Assembly (NCBI GenBank): GCA_020072805.1
Contig: JAIQGC010000004.1
Coordinates: 1 to 33,952, forward strand
DNA length: 33,952 nt
DNA from: Terriglobia bacterium
GTDB taxonomy: Bacteria; Acidobacteriota; Terriglobia; Acidiferrales; UBA7541
Direction of reading: 5' to 3'
The notes under the pieces are model-generated. The model had not been told where the DNA came from and made no database searches. It was given only the letters and a program-made list of their open reading frames with translations. A program made the position numbers and the translations under genes. Positions 26,943-33,952 of this stretch are shown here, piece after piece (the stretch's first letter is position 1; each line of letters opens with the position of its first letter).

Positions 26943-28019
26943 ATGCAAACAGGAATTATCGGACTACCACAGGTAGGGAAAACGACGCTGTTCCGGATCC
27001 TGACGAAGACGCACGTCGAGGGCAAGGCTGGGGCACAGGGAACGCACGTGGGCGTGGCCAAGGTGCCGGAGCCGCGGCTGCTCGAGTTGGCCAAGCTGTA
27101 TAACCCGAAGAAAATTACGTATGCCACGGTGCAGTACGTGGACGTGGGCGGGATGCAGAAGGACCGCGCGAAAGATGCGGCGGTACTGGCCCCGCTGCGC
27201 GAGGTGGATACGATTGCGCATGTGCTGCGGGTGTTTGACGATCCTTCGGTGCCGCATACGGCAGGGAGCATTGATCCGCTGCGGGACGCGACGAATCTGG
27301 AGCTGGAGCTGATTTTCGCGGACCACGACCAGATCACGCGGCGGCTGGAGCGCCTCGAAAAGGATTTGAAGAAAAAGAAGGACCCGGTCCTGGAGAACGA
27401 GAAGACGCTGCTGGAGAGGTGCAAACTGCACCTGGAGGCGGAAAAGCCGCTGCGGGAGCTGGAGATGACTCCCGAGGAGAAGAAGTCGGTCAGCGGGTAC
27501 CTGTTTTTGTCGCAGCGGCCGATGCTCTTCGTGCTGAATCTGGGGGACGAAGAGGCGGCGGAGATGGACACGGCGGTGGAGCGGCACAAGCTGAGCGCGC
27601 TGGTGGGGCGGCCGAACACGGCGGTGATCGCGGTGTGCGGGCGGCTGGAAGCGGAACTAGCGGAGATGAAGGAAGAGGAAGCGGCGGAGATGCTGGCGTC
27701 GTATGGATTGAAGGAGCCGGGACTGAACCGGCTGATCCGGGCGACATATGATTTGATGGGGCTGATTTCGTTTTTCACGGCGGGGGAGCCGGAAGTGCGC
27801 GCATGGACGATCCGCAAGGGCAGCACGGCGGCGAAGGCGGCGGGGGAGATTCACAGTGACATCGAGAAGGGTTTCATTCGCGCGGAGGTGGTGCGCTGGA
27901 ACGATTTGCTGGAGTTTGGCAGCGTGGCCGCGGCGAAGGAGAAGGCCAAGGTGCGGCTGGAAGGGCGGGATTACATTGTGCAGGAAGGGGACGTGATCCT
28001 CTTCCGGCACAGCGGCTGA
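26943..28019 (+). CDS. Divergent YchF/OLA1-like P-loop NTPase
   Basis: YchF proteins are OBG-family ATPases/GTPases linked to ribosomes and stress responses. The 358-residue protein has the P-loop GLPQVGKTTLFRIL, a coiled-coil insertion rich in lysine and glutamate (about 125-175), and a clear YchF C-terminal TGS-like domain (FTAGEPEVRAWTIRKGS, then EKGFIRAEVVRWNDLLEFG and YIVQEGDVILFRHSG). It departs from standard YchF in two places. The switch II region reads DVGGMQKDRAKDAAVLAPLR in place of DIAGLVKGASKGEGLGN, and the base-recognition motif is NLGDE in place of NVxE. A GTG at 26937 is a possible earlier start. The ZIP gene follows six bases after its stop. Confidence 0.9.
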   Translation: MQTGIIGLPQVGKTTLFRILTKTHVEGKAGAQGTHVGVAKVPEPRLLELAKLYNPKKITYATVQYVDVGGMQKDRAKDAAVLAPLREVDTIAHVLRVFDDPSVPHTAGSIDPLRDATNLELELIFADHDQITRRLERLEKDLKKKKDPVLENEKTLLERCKLHLEAEKPLRELEMTPEEKKSVSGYLFLSQRPMLFVLNLGDEEAAEMDTAVERHKLSALVGRPNTAVIAVCGRLEAELAEMKEEEAAEMLASYGLKEPGLNRLIRATYDLMGLISFFTAGEPEVRAWTIRKGSTAAKAAGEIHSDIEKGFIRAEVVRWNDLLEFGSVAAAKEKAKVRLEGRDYIVQEGDVILFRHSG

Positions 28020-28025
28020 GGCGCT

Positions 28026-28769
28026 ATGGAACACGCCGTAGCAATGCGGATGGTGATGGCGGCCGGGCTGGGGCTGGTGGCGGCGGCGGGGAATCTGACG
28101 GGCGGGTATTTTGTGGTGCGGCGGGAATGGCCGCGGCAGTATCTGCATTATTTTTTGGCGCTGGGCGGGAGTTACATGTTGTCGGTGGCCTTCCTGGAAA
28201 TACTTCCGGAATCATTGAAGCTGGGTGGAGAGCCGGCGCTGCTGTGGGTGCTGGGAGGGTATTTCCTTGTGCACCTTTTTGAGCACACGCTGGCGCCGCA
28301 TTTTCATTTTGGGGAAGAGACGCACGCGGAGCAGATGCGGCACGTGCATGCGAGCACGACGGCGCTGCTGGGGCTGGGGATCCACACGTTTTTTGACGGT
28401 GTGGCGATTGCGGCGGGGTTTTTGGTTTCCACGTGGCTGGGCATGGTGATTTTCGCGGCGGTGTTTTTGCACAAGCTGCCGGAGGGATTTACGGTGGCTT
28501 CGGTGGTGATGGCCAGCGGGCAGGGGAAGAGGCGGGCGCTGCTGGCGGCGGGCGGGCTGGGAGCGGCGACGCTGGCGGGAGTGGTGCTGACGAGCGTGTT
28601 GAGCGCGCATTTACAATATGCGCTGCCGCTCTCGGGCGGGGTGACGATTTACGTGGCGGCGACGGATTTGCTGCCGGAAGTGAACCGGGCGCCGGGATGG
28701 CGGACGGCGTTACTGGTGTTTTTGGGTGTGGGTAGCTTGTTGATATTGAAGTATTTAGGGCATTTTTAG
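28026..28769 (+). CDS. ZIP family metal transporter
   Basis: This is a 247-residue membrane protein with about eight predicted helices. The two signature helices carry the metal-binding motifs: GIHTFFDGVAIAAGF (HxxxD) in helix 4 and FLHKLPEGFTVASVVM (HKxPE) in helix 5. A histidine-rich loop (HTLAPHFHFGEETHAEQMRH, with more histidines following) precedes helix 4. ZIP proteins move zinc or other divalent metals into the cytoplasm. The ATG at 28026 has GAGG five bases upstream and follows the YchF-like gene by six bases, so the two are co-transcribed. No zinc-type regulator site was recognised. Confidence 0.92.
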   Translation: MEHAVAMRMVMAAGLGLVAAAGNLTGGYFVVRREWPRQYLHYFLALGGSYMLSVAFLEILPESLKLGGEPALLWVLGGYFLVHLFEHTLAPHFHFGEETHAEQMRHVHASTTALLGLGIHTFFDGVAIAAGFLVSTWLGMVIFAAVFLHKLPEGFTVASVVMASGQGKRRALLAAGGLGAATLAGVVLTSVLSAHLQYALPLSGGVTIYVAATDLLPEVNRAPGWRTALLVFLGVGSLLILKYLGHF

Positions 28770-28839
28770 GTTTTCCGCAGGGCCTCTTTCCGCACAACTT
28801 AAAACGCAACTTTATCGGCTGGGATGGGTTAATTGTAGT

Positions 28840-29451
28840 ATGTGGGCGATGGCTCAAACCGACGTCCAGTTGATGCTCGAAGTGAAGGCGGGCGACGAGC
28901 AGTCGTTTGCGCTGCTGCTGCACCGGTACCGGTCGCCAGTGATCAATTTTCTTTACCGGATGGTGCGGAACCGGGCGCAGGCGGAGGATTTGGCGCAGGA
29001 GGTTTTTCTGCGAGTGTACCGGGCGCGCGGGGGGTATGAGCCGAGCGCGAAGTTCAGCACCTGGCTGTTTCGGATCGCGACAAATCTGGCGCTGAATTCG
29101 GTGCGGGATACGCGGCACCAGAAGCAGGAGATTTCCATCGAGCAGCCGGCGGGGGAGACGGAAGAGGGCGAGGAGAGGCCGCTGGACGTGGAGGAGCGGA
29201 GCGCGAATATCGAGCAGCATCTGGTGGAGGAGGCGCGCAGCCGGATGATTCGCGAAGCGGTGGAGAGGTTGCCGGAGAAACAGAGGGCGGCGGTGCTGCT
29301 GCATAAGTACGAGGAGTTGAGTTACGGGGAGATTGCCAAGAGTTTGCGGTGTTCGGAGAGCGCGCTGAAGTCGTTGTTGTTCCGGGCATATGAGACGTTG
29401 CGGGTGGAGTTGGCGCCGCTGGTGGGGCAAGGGCCCAAGGCGGGAAGTTAG
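28840..29451 (+). CDS. ECF (sigma-E type) RNA polymerase sigma factor
   Basis: This is a 203-residue sigma factor. Region 2 includes FALLLHRYRSPVINFLYRMV, AEDLAQEVFLRVYRAR and FSTWLFRIATNLALNSVRD. Region 4 includes LPEKQRAAVLLHKYEELSYG followed by EIAKSLRCSESALKSLLFRA. The linker between them is long and acidic. The ATG at 28840 is used; 28849 is also possible and neither has a strong ribosome-binding site. Fifteen bases after its stop comes the anti-sigma gene, so the pair is typical of a membrane-signal response. No autoregulatory promoter could be called with confidence. Confidence 0.93.
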   Translation: MWAMAQTDVQLMLEVKAGDEQSFALLLHRYRSPVINFLYRMVRNRAQAEDLAQEVFLRVYRARGGYEPSAKFSTWLFRIATNLALNSVRDTRHQKQEISIEQPAGETEEGEERPLDVEERSANIEQHLVEEARSRMIREAVERLPEKQRAAVLLHKYEELSYGEIAKSLRCSESALKSLLFRAYETLRVELAPLVGQGPKAGS

Positions 29452-29466
29452 GAAGGAAGGGAAGTC

Positions 29467-29949
29467 ATGAACTGCGGGAAGATGGAAAAATATATTTTGG
29501 GGTACGTGGATGGTCGGCTGGAGGCGCGGGAGTTGCGCAAGGCGGAGGCTCATCTGGCGGGATGCGCGGAGTGCGGGCGGAGGGTAACGGAGTTTCGCGC
29601 GGTGAGCGGGTTGCTGGAAGAGATGCCGAAGATCATGCCGACGGAGGGGTTTGATGCGCGGTTGCAGGCGCGGATAGCAGTGGAGGCGGCGAGGGAGAGT
29701 TGGTGGGCGTGGCTGGCGCCTGCGCCGCGGGTGGCGTTTGCGGCGGCTCTGCTGGCGCTGCTGTGCGTGTGGGTGGGGTCGCGGCCGCGGGACGTGGATG
29801 CGTATCCGCACTACGCGGGGGCGGAGATGCGCGCGGAGGATCAGATGCGGATGGTGAAGGATTTGCCGGTGCTGGAAGATTTCGATGTGCTGGAGAATTT
29901 CGAGCCGCTCGCGGATCTGCCGCCGGCGGTGCAGGCGGAGGGGAATTAG
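29467..29949 (+). CDS. Zinc-finger (ZAS/zf-HC2) transmembrane anti-sigma factor
   Basis: This is a 160-residue protein. The N-terminal anti-sigma domain has the zinc-binding HxxxCxxC in AHLAGCAECGRRV plus an upstream cysteine near the start (NCGKMEKY). One membrane helix (VAFAAALLALLCVWVGS, about residues 88-105) separates it from a short acidic periplasmic tail. It should hold the sigma factor inactive at the membrane until a signal releases it. The ATG at 29467 has GGAAGGGAAG upstream. It is 15 bp after the sigma gene and 19 bp before the DUF3106 gene. Confidence 0.92.
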   Translation: MNCGKMEKYILGYVDGRLEARELRKAEAHLAGCAECGRRVTEFRAVSGLLEEMPKIMPTEGFDARLQARIAVEAARESWWAWLAPAPRVAFAAALLALLCVWVGSRPRDVDAYPHYAGAEMRAEDQMRMVKDLPVLEDFDVLENFEPLADLPPAVQAEGN

Positions 29950-29968
29950 CGGGCGGGAAGAGCGGGAG

Positions 29969-30883
29969 ATGAGCGGACGAATCCAATTCGTGAGAGGGGC
30001 GGCGCTGGCGGCGGCGTTGCTGGGAATTGTGTTGGCGGCAGGAGCGGCGCAGCGTCCAGAGGCGGAGAAGAAGGAGACGCGCAAGGCGGAGCGCGGAGCG
30101 AGCGCAGGGAAGACGGAGCGGCGGGCGCCGGCGGCGGCGCAGAGGCGCGAAGGGGTGAGGGAAGAGCGGAGAGTGGAGCGGCCGGTGGTGCGCGGGGCGG
30201 ATCGTCCCGCGGATCGCGCCACAGGGGCGCTGGGGCATTCCACGGAAGGGACGAGCGCGAGACGGGGAGCGGGTGGAGCGGATCGTCCTTCGGGTGCGGC
30301 GGGACATTCGCCCGAGGGAACGAGTAGGGGACGGGGCGCGGATGCGGGGCGCGCGACGGATACTTCCCGTGCGGGAAATGGCGGGCGGGGGATTGCAGGA
30401 CAGGAGAATCGCAAGGAGCGGACGGGGACGGGAGACCGGCCGCCGTGGGCGGAGCATTTGCGGGGAATGCCGGCGGAGGAGCGCGAGCGGGTTCTGGAGA
30501 ACGGCCAGAAATACAACGCGCTGCCGCCGGAAGGGCAGGAGAAGATCCGGAAGAGATTCGAAAAGTGGGACAATCTGCCGGCGCGCCAGAGGGAAGAGTT
30601 GCGGGAGCGGGAGCGGGTGTGGAGGCAGATGACGCCGGAGCAGCGGGAGCACGTGCGCAAGGATGTGCTGCCGAGGTGGCAGGGAATGCCGGCGGAGAGG
30701 CGGCAGGCGATCCAGAAGAGATTGAACGTGCTGCGGGAAATGCCGGAAGGGGCGCGGAACCGGCGGCTGGGGGATGCGGACTTCACGCGGGGGATGAGCG
30801 CAGAGGACAAGGCGCTGCTGCGGGATTTGAGCCATCTGCACGTGGGCGGTGCGCCGGACCCGCCGGGGGAACAGCCGCACTGA
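29969..30883 (+). CDS. Secreted DUF3106 protein
   Basis: This is a 304-residue protein with a signal peptide (GRIQFVRGAALAAALLGIVL, cleavage near AGA-AQ). A long low-complexity arginine/glycine/alanine region (about 35-155) follows and contains a duplicated unit beginning ADRP and ending GHSTEGTS or GHSPEGTS (two copies). The C-terminal DUF3106 domain is rich in short helices with repeating LPxxxR/PAExR patterns: WAEHLRGMPAEERERVLENG, KWDNLPARQREELRER and MTPEQREHVRKDVLPRW. DUF3106 has no known function but commonly follows sigma/anti-sigma pairs. The ATG at 29969 is 19 bp after the anti-sigma gene. It may be the periplasmic sensor or a regulated target of that pair. Confidence 0.85.
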   Translation: MSGRIQFVRGAALAAALLGIVLAAGAAQRPEAEKKETRKAERGASAGKTERRAPAAAQRREGVREERRVERPVVRGADRPADRATGALGHSTEGTSARRGAGGADRPSGAAGHSPEGTSRGRGADAGRATDTSRAGNGGRGIAGQENRKERTGTGDRPPWAEHLRGMPAEERERVLENGQKYNALPPEGQEKIRKRFEKWDNLPARQREELRERERVWRQMTPEQREHVRKDVLPRWQGMPAERRQAIQKRLNVLREMPEGARNRRLGDADFTRGMSAEDKALLRDLSHLHVGGAPDPPGEQPH

Positions 30884-30997
30884 GGGAAGGCGCGGGATTG
30901 CCTGCGTTGACAATCCGGGGCGATTCGCACATCGTAAAACGGGGGCTGAGGCAGCTCCCGCGATTCGAACAAACATCCGGGCAAATTTTGGGTGAGG

Positions 30998-32233
30998 ATG
31001 AAACTTCAGGTGAGCGCGCGCTTTCGCGCATTGCAGCATCGCAATTTCCAGTTATTTTTCGCCGGTCAGCTGACGTCGCTGTGCGGGACGTGGATGCAGA
31101 CGACGGCGCAGCTGTGGCTGGTGTACAAGCTGACGGGTTCGGCGGCGCTGCTGGGGTTGTTTGGATTCGCCAGCCAGATACCGATTCTGCCGCTGGCGGC
31201 GGTAGGCGGGTACGTGGCGGATCATTACGACCGGCACCGCAGCGTGATTTGGACGCAGGCGGCGTCGATGGCGCTGGCATTCTTGCTGGCGGCGCTGACG
31301 CTGACGCACACGGTGCGGGTGTGGCACCTGATCACAATCGCGTTTCTGCTGGGGATCGTGAATTCTTTCGACGTGCCCATCCGGCAGGCTTTCATCGTGC
31401 AGATGGTGGGGAAGGAGGATCTGCCGAACGCAATTGCGCTGAATTCCTCGATCTTTAACGGGGCACGGGTGGTGGGGCCGGCGGTGGCGGGGTTGGCGAT
31501 TGCGTGGGTGGGGGAAGGCTGGTGCTTTTTTCTGAACGGGCTGAGTTTCCTGGCGGTGATCGGGGCGCTGGCGGCGATGCGTCCGGCGCGGGTGGCGCCG
31601 AGTTCCGGTGAGGGATCGCCGTTGCGCAACTTCATCGAGGGATTCCGGTTTGTGTGGGGAGACCGGGCGGTGCGGTCGGCGCTGCTGCTGCTGAGTCTGC
31701 TGAGCCTGCTGGGGTTGCAGTATTCGGTGTTCATGCCCATTTTTGCGAATGACATTCTGCACGGGGGAGCGCAGGGACTGGGATTCTTGATGAGCGCGGC
31801 GGGAGTGGGGGCGGTGTTCGGGGCGCTGCATTTCGCGGCACGCACGAGCTACAAGGGATTGGCGCGGTTTACGGCAGTGACGGCGGTGATCTGTGCGCTG
31901 GGGTTGGTTGCTTTTTCGCAGTCGAAGATCTTCATGATTTCGGCAGGAGTGCTATTCGTGGTGGGATTCGCGGCGACGGCGCAGATGGCGGCGACGAATA
32001 CGATTGTGCAGAGCCGCGTGCCGGATGAGCTGCGCGGGCGGGTGATGGCGGTGTATGCCTCGATGTTCATGGGAGTGCAGCCGATCGGGGCGCTGATCGC
32101 GGGGCTGGTGGCGCGGCATATCGGAGCGCCGCGGACGCTGGCGATATTCGGGACGATGTGCCTGGCAGGAGCACTGGTCTTTATTTTCCGGGTGCTGCTG
32201 CGGTTGGAGAGGCCAGGAGTGGCAGCGGCTTAG
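30998..32233 (+). CDS. MFS exporter (MFS_3/EntS-like)
   Basis: This is a 411-residue transporter with about 12 membrane helices. The N-terminal segment FQLFFAGQLTSLCGTWMQTT and the loop GGYVADHYDRHRSVIWTQAA carry the MFS loop 2-3 motif. NSFDVPIRQAFIVQMVGKED and GARVVGPAVAGLAIAWVGEG are characteristic of the EntS/MFS_3 group, which exports siderophores or drugs. The substrate is unknown. The ATG at 30998 is used; a GTG at 30992 is possible. It lies 114 bp after the DUF3106 gene and converges with the PqqD-like gene, with four bases between the stops. Confidence 0.92.
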   Translation: MKLQVSARFRALQHRNFQLFFAGQLTSLCGTWMQTTAQLWLVYKLTGSAALLGLFGFASQIPILPLAAVGGYVADHYDRHRSVIWTQAASMALAFLLAALTLTHTVRVWHLITIAFLLGIVNSFDVPIRQAFIVQMVGKEDLPNAIALNSSIFNGARVVGPAVAGLAIAWVGEGWCFFLNGLSFLAVIGALAAMRPARVAPSSGEGSPLRNFIEGFRFVWGDRAVRSALLLLSLLSLLGLQYSVFMPIFANDILHGGAQGLGFLMSAAGVGAVFGALHFAARTSYKGLARFTAVTAVICALGLVAFSQSKIFMISAGVLFVVGFAATAQMAATNTIVQSRVPDELRGRVMAVYASMFMGVQPIGALIAGLVARHIGAPRTLAIFGTMCLAGALVFIFRVLLRLERPGVAAA

Positions 32234-32237
32234 GCAA

Positions 32238-32516
32238 TCATTCAAAAATGAGCGCGTGCTGGCTGTGGAGCATGGCCAGATAGCCGAGAATGTCGTCCTG
32301 CATTTTTTGGGGATTGGCGCGGGAATAGAGCTTGTGCAGTTCCGCGATGATCTGCTGCACGGTGTGGTTTCCGTCACAGAGTTCGATGATTTCGATGCTG
32401 GGACCCTGCAGGCGGAGATCGCGGCCGGGCATGTGCAGAACACGGAGCTGCTGCGGAGCGTCGCTGACGCGGCAACCGGGAGCGAGGCGCGGTTTGCTGT
32501 GCAGTTCCGGGGTCAT
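32238..32516 (-). CDS. Orphan PqqD-like (RiPP recognition element) protein
   Basis: This is a 92-residue protein matching PqqD in length and pattern. It begins PELHSKPRLAPGCRVSDAPQ, then LRVLHMPGRDLRLQGPSIEI, a helical DGNHTVQQIIAELHKLY, and a final helix YLAMLHSQHALIFE. PqqD folds bind precursor peptides and deliver them to radical-SAM enzymes in PQQ and other RiPP pathways. No pqqA, B, C, E or other maturase is visible nearby, and no convincing precursor peptide was found. The ATG at 32516 has AGGAG nine bases upstream, so the gene is real. An alternative is a PqqD-like domain used as a general peptide-binding or regulatory module. Confidence 0.82.
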   Translation of the reverse strand: MTPELHSKPRLAPGCRVSDAPQQLRVLHMPGRDLRLQGPSIEIIELCDGNHTVQQIIAELHKLYSRANPQKMQDDILGYLAMLHSQHALIFE

Positions 32517-32798
32517 GGGGAATTCTCCTGGGGAAGAGATACGCCGGGGACAGGCCAGGCGGTGGAAACGCGGAAGAAGTATAACGCGGCGCGGGAGAAG
32601 AAGGCCTCTTCGAGAAAAAAATTAAGGGAGAGGGCGATGGCCGGGAAGGTTTTGTTGGAAGAAGCGCACCGCGAAGATTAGTTGTCGAGAATAGGACCGA
32701 CCACAAGCTGTAGCGATTTTTGCCCTGGCGAGATATGGCCTGCCTAAAGGGAAGCAGAGGGCACCCCTAAAAAAAGTAGCTCAAAATGAGAATTCTGC

Positions 32799-32826
32799 TT
32801 GACAAGGAGGAAAAGCGGGTTAGGAT
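32799..32826 (+). promoter_or_regulatory. Promoter of mraZ and the division/cell-wall cluster
   Basis: A perfect -35 element TTGACA (32799-32804) is followed after 16 bp by TAGGAT (32821-32826). Transcription would start near 32833, about 117 nt before the mraZ ATG. The start point falls inside the TGGR repeat array that begins at 32828. Confidence 0.7.
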
Positions 32827-32827
32827 G

Positions 32828-32871
32828 TGGGTGAAAGTGGAGTGGAATGGGAGTAGTTGGAAGGAAGTAGA
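32828..32871 (+). promoter_or_regulatory. Putative MraZ-binding repeat array
   Basis: TGGG, TGGA, TGGG and TGGA begin at 32828, 32838, 32848 and 32858, each exactly 10 bp apart, with a degenerate TAGA at 32868. MraZ of E. coli and mycoplasmas binds direct TGGG-type repeats with 10-bp spacing upstream of its own gene. The array lies directly downstream of the -10 box, where binding would repress transcription. Confidence 0.65.
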
Positions 32872-32949
32872 TGGGAGTAGGGCGCGGTAGGAGCTTCTGA
32901 ATGGCGGGCTGGAAAGAACGCAAAAGCAGCCAGGAAGCAAGAGAGCGGC

Positions 32950-33390
32950 ATGAAACTGCGGGGAAATTGTCCGGCGAAGATCGACGAGAAGGGGAGATTG
33001 AAGATACCCGCCGTGTTTCTAGATGCCGTGAAGGAGTATGGGAATCAGTTCTACATTACGAGCACGACGGGAGAATCGGCGCGGATTTATCCGATGAAGG
33101 TGTGGTCAGAGATTGAAGACAAGCTGGCGCGGGTCTCGTCGCAGAACCGGGCCAAGCGGAAATTTTTGATGCGGACGAGTTATTTCGGGCAGGCGGTGGA
33201 AGTGGACGGGCAGGGACGGGTGCTGGTGCCTGCGGTGCTGCGTGAGGCGGCGAGGATGAAGGGCGAGGTGGACGTTTTTGGGAGTCTGGACCATCTGGAA
33301 GTGATGAACCACAGCAAGGTGGTCGAAGACATGAAGAGCGCGCCGTACACCGAGGAAGACGACAAGGCTTTGGAAGACCTGGGGATATAA
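32950..33390 (+). CDS. mraZ: Transcriptional regulator MraZ
   Basis: MraZ forms a ring that binds repeats in the promoter of the division and cell-wall cluster and controls it. The 146-residue protein has the two SpoVT/AbrB-like repeats of the family: CPAKIDEKGRLKIPAVFLDA near the start and EVDGQGRVLVPAVLREAA in the second half. The C-terminal tail is acidic. The ATG at 32950 has a weak AGAG-type ribosome-binding sequence. It is the first gene after the TTGACA promoter and TGGR array, and rsmH follows three bases after its stop, as in most dcw clusters. Confidence 0.96.
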   Translation: MKLRGNCPAKIDEKGRLKIPAVFLDAVKEYGNQFYITSTTGESARIYPMKVWSEIEDKLARVSSQNRAKRKFLMRTSYFGQAVEVDGQGRVLVPAVLREAARMKGEVDVFGSLDHLEVMNHSKVVEDMKSAPYTEEDDKALEDLGI

Positions 33391-33393
33391 GAA

Positions 33394-33952
33394 GTGACGG
33401 AAGACCGGCGAGAGGCGAGGACAGGGCCGCACACGCCGGTGATGATGCAGGAGGTGCTGGAATGGCTGGACATCAAGCCAAGCGGAATCTACATCGACGC
33501 CACGCTGGGCGCCGGCGGGCATTCGGAAGCGATTGCGGGACGGCTGACCTCCGGGCGGCTGATCAGTTTGGAGCGGGACGAACGGGCGCTGGAGCTGGCG
33601 GGGGAGCGGCTAAAGAGTTTTGGGGAGCGCGTTACGCTGATCCACAGCCCGTTTTCGAGGATTGCGACGGTCGTGCAAGAGCAGGGGCTGCCGGGAGTGG
33701 ACGGCATACTGGCCGATCTCGGGGTGTCGAGCATGCAGCTTGACCAGGCGGCAAGCGGATTTTCGTTTCGGGAGGCGGGGCCTCTGGACATGCGCATGGA
33801 CCAGAGCGAAGAGCTGACCGCGGAAGAGATTGTGAATCGCTGGCCAGAGAAGGAACTGGCCGATTTGCTCTACGGGGCAGCCGAAGAGCGCGATTCCAGA
33901 AGGATCGCCAGGGCGATCGTGAGGGCGCGTGCGACCCGGGACACGGCCCACC
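33394..33952 (+). CDS. rsmH: 16S rRNA (cytosine1402-N4)-methyltransferase RsmH (3' part missing)
   Basis: RsmH (MraW) methylates N4 of cytidine 1402 in 16S rRNA. The visible 186 codons run off the right edge and cover a little over half of the usual 300-320 residues. Seen are HTPVMMQEVLEWLDIK at the N-terminus, the SAM-binding IYIDATLGAGGHSEAIAGRL, ISLERDERALELA, and the signature DGILADLGVSSMQLDQAASG followed by FSFREAGPLDMRMD. The start is GTG at 33394, three bases after the mraZ stop, with GGGGAT upstream. It is co-transcribed with mraZ; ftsL and the penicillin-binding protein gene would be expected beyond the window. Confidence 0.95.
   Translation, partial: MTEDRREARTGPHTPVMMQEVLEWLDIKPSGIYIDATLGAGGHSEAIAGRLTSGRLISLERDERALELAGERLKSFGERVTLIHSPFSRIATVVQEQGLPGVDGILADLGVSSMQLDQAASGFSFREAGPLDMRMDQSEELTAEEIVNRWPEKELADLLYGAAEERDSRRIARAIVRARATRDTAH

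Larger units (their letters stand above)
32517..32949. other. Intergenic region between the PqqD-like gene and mraZ
   Basis: This 433-bp stretch holds the divergent control regions. Its right part carries the mraZ promoter and operator array (described separately). Around 32722-32760 there is an interrupted inverted repeat (TGCCCT ... CTGC ... GCAG AGGGCA) followed by an A-rich stretch; its role is unclear. Short frames exist, for example a 14-codon one from 32637, but none has coding support. No RiPP precursor-like peptide next to the PqqD gene could be supported. Confidence 0.5.

Noticed and set aside
28806-28832. A sigma-E-type autoregulatory promoter (GCAACTT, 14 bp, GGTTAA) before the sigma gene
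   Set aside because: The spacing and the -10 part match the known sigma-E consensus only loosely, and it would leave almost no leader before the ATG.
28489-30984. An 831-codon minus-strand frame opposite the sigma/anti-sigma/DUF3106 genes
   Set aside because: It is opposite four recognised plus-strand genes, is low-complexity proline/arginine/serine, and reflects the high GC content rather than coding.
32637-32681. A short peptide frame near the PqqD-like gene as a RiPP precursor
   Set aside because: It is 14 codons without cysteine, tyrosine or other typical core residues and has no clear ribosome-binding site.

Overview
The window reads as chromosomal DNA from a high-G+C, Gram-negative-type bacterium. 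The best guess is an Acidobacteriota member. The grounds are the mix of secreted NHL/SMP-30-like and FG-GAP propellers, a sigma-E / zinc-finger anti-sigma / DUF3106 cassette, frequent GTG and TTG starts, and palindromic intergenic elements built around a CTRAAG core. This placement is inference, because no rRNA or other decisive marker is present.

Layout. From 1 to 23070 almost everything lies on the minus strand. In transcription order from the right: moxR, a DUF58 protein, mutY and a TgpA-type transglutaminase (23070 to 17233); a lipoprotein of unknown function (16985 to 16320); rimO (16044 to 14602); then a tightly packed run of yacG, pgpA, an IPT/NHL propeller gene, cinA, thpR, plsY and gpsA (14495 to 9002). 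These are followed by a membrane HD-GYP receptor, a small secreted protein, a large secreted TPR protein, ftsY, and ribD running off the left edge. One gene in this half, a secreted TPR/NHL propeller (4771-6345), runs on the plus strand.

From 23094 onward most genes are on the plus strand: tRNA-Val(CAC), a DUF4149 membrane protein, a small cytochrome c, an FG-GAP lipoprotein, a divergent YchF/OLA1-like GTPase with a ZIP metal transporter, the sigma/anti-sigma/DUF3106 cassette, an MFS exporter, and then mraZ and rsmH opening the division and cell wall (dcw) cluster. AlkA-type glycosylase and an orphan PqqD-like gene are the minus-strand exceptions.

The yacG-to-gpsA run couples phospholipid synthesis (gpsA, plsY, pgpA) with RNA and nucleotide housekeeping genes through overlapping stop and start codons. 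The moxR/DUF58/transglutaminase set looks like a cell-envelope module with a DNA repair gene inside it. The right end begins the dcw cluster with a clear sigma-70-type promoter and an array of 10-bp-spaced TGGR boxes that should be MraZ operators.

No phage, transposon, CRISPR array or defence island is visible. The most unusual non-coding signals are six hairpins in two intergenic loci that share a CTRAAG centre but have different self-complementary stems, a strand-skew reversal near 19-21 kb inside co-directional genes, and the mraZ operator array. The most unusual coding features are a divergent YchF, an orphan PqqD, a propeller gene inside a phospholipid operon, and a probable frameshift at the start of the 733-residue secreted protein.
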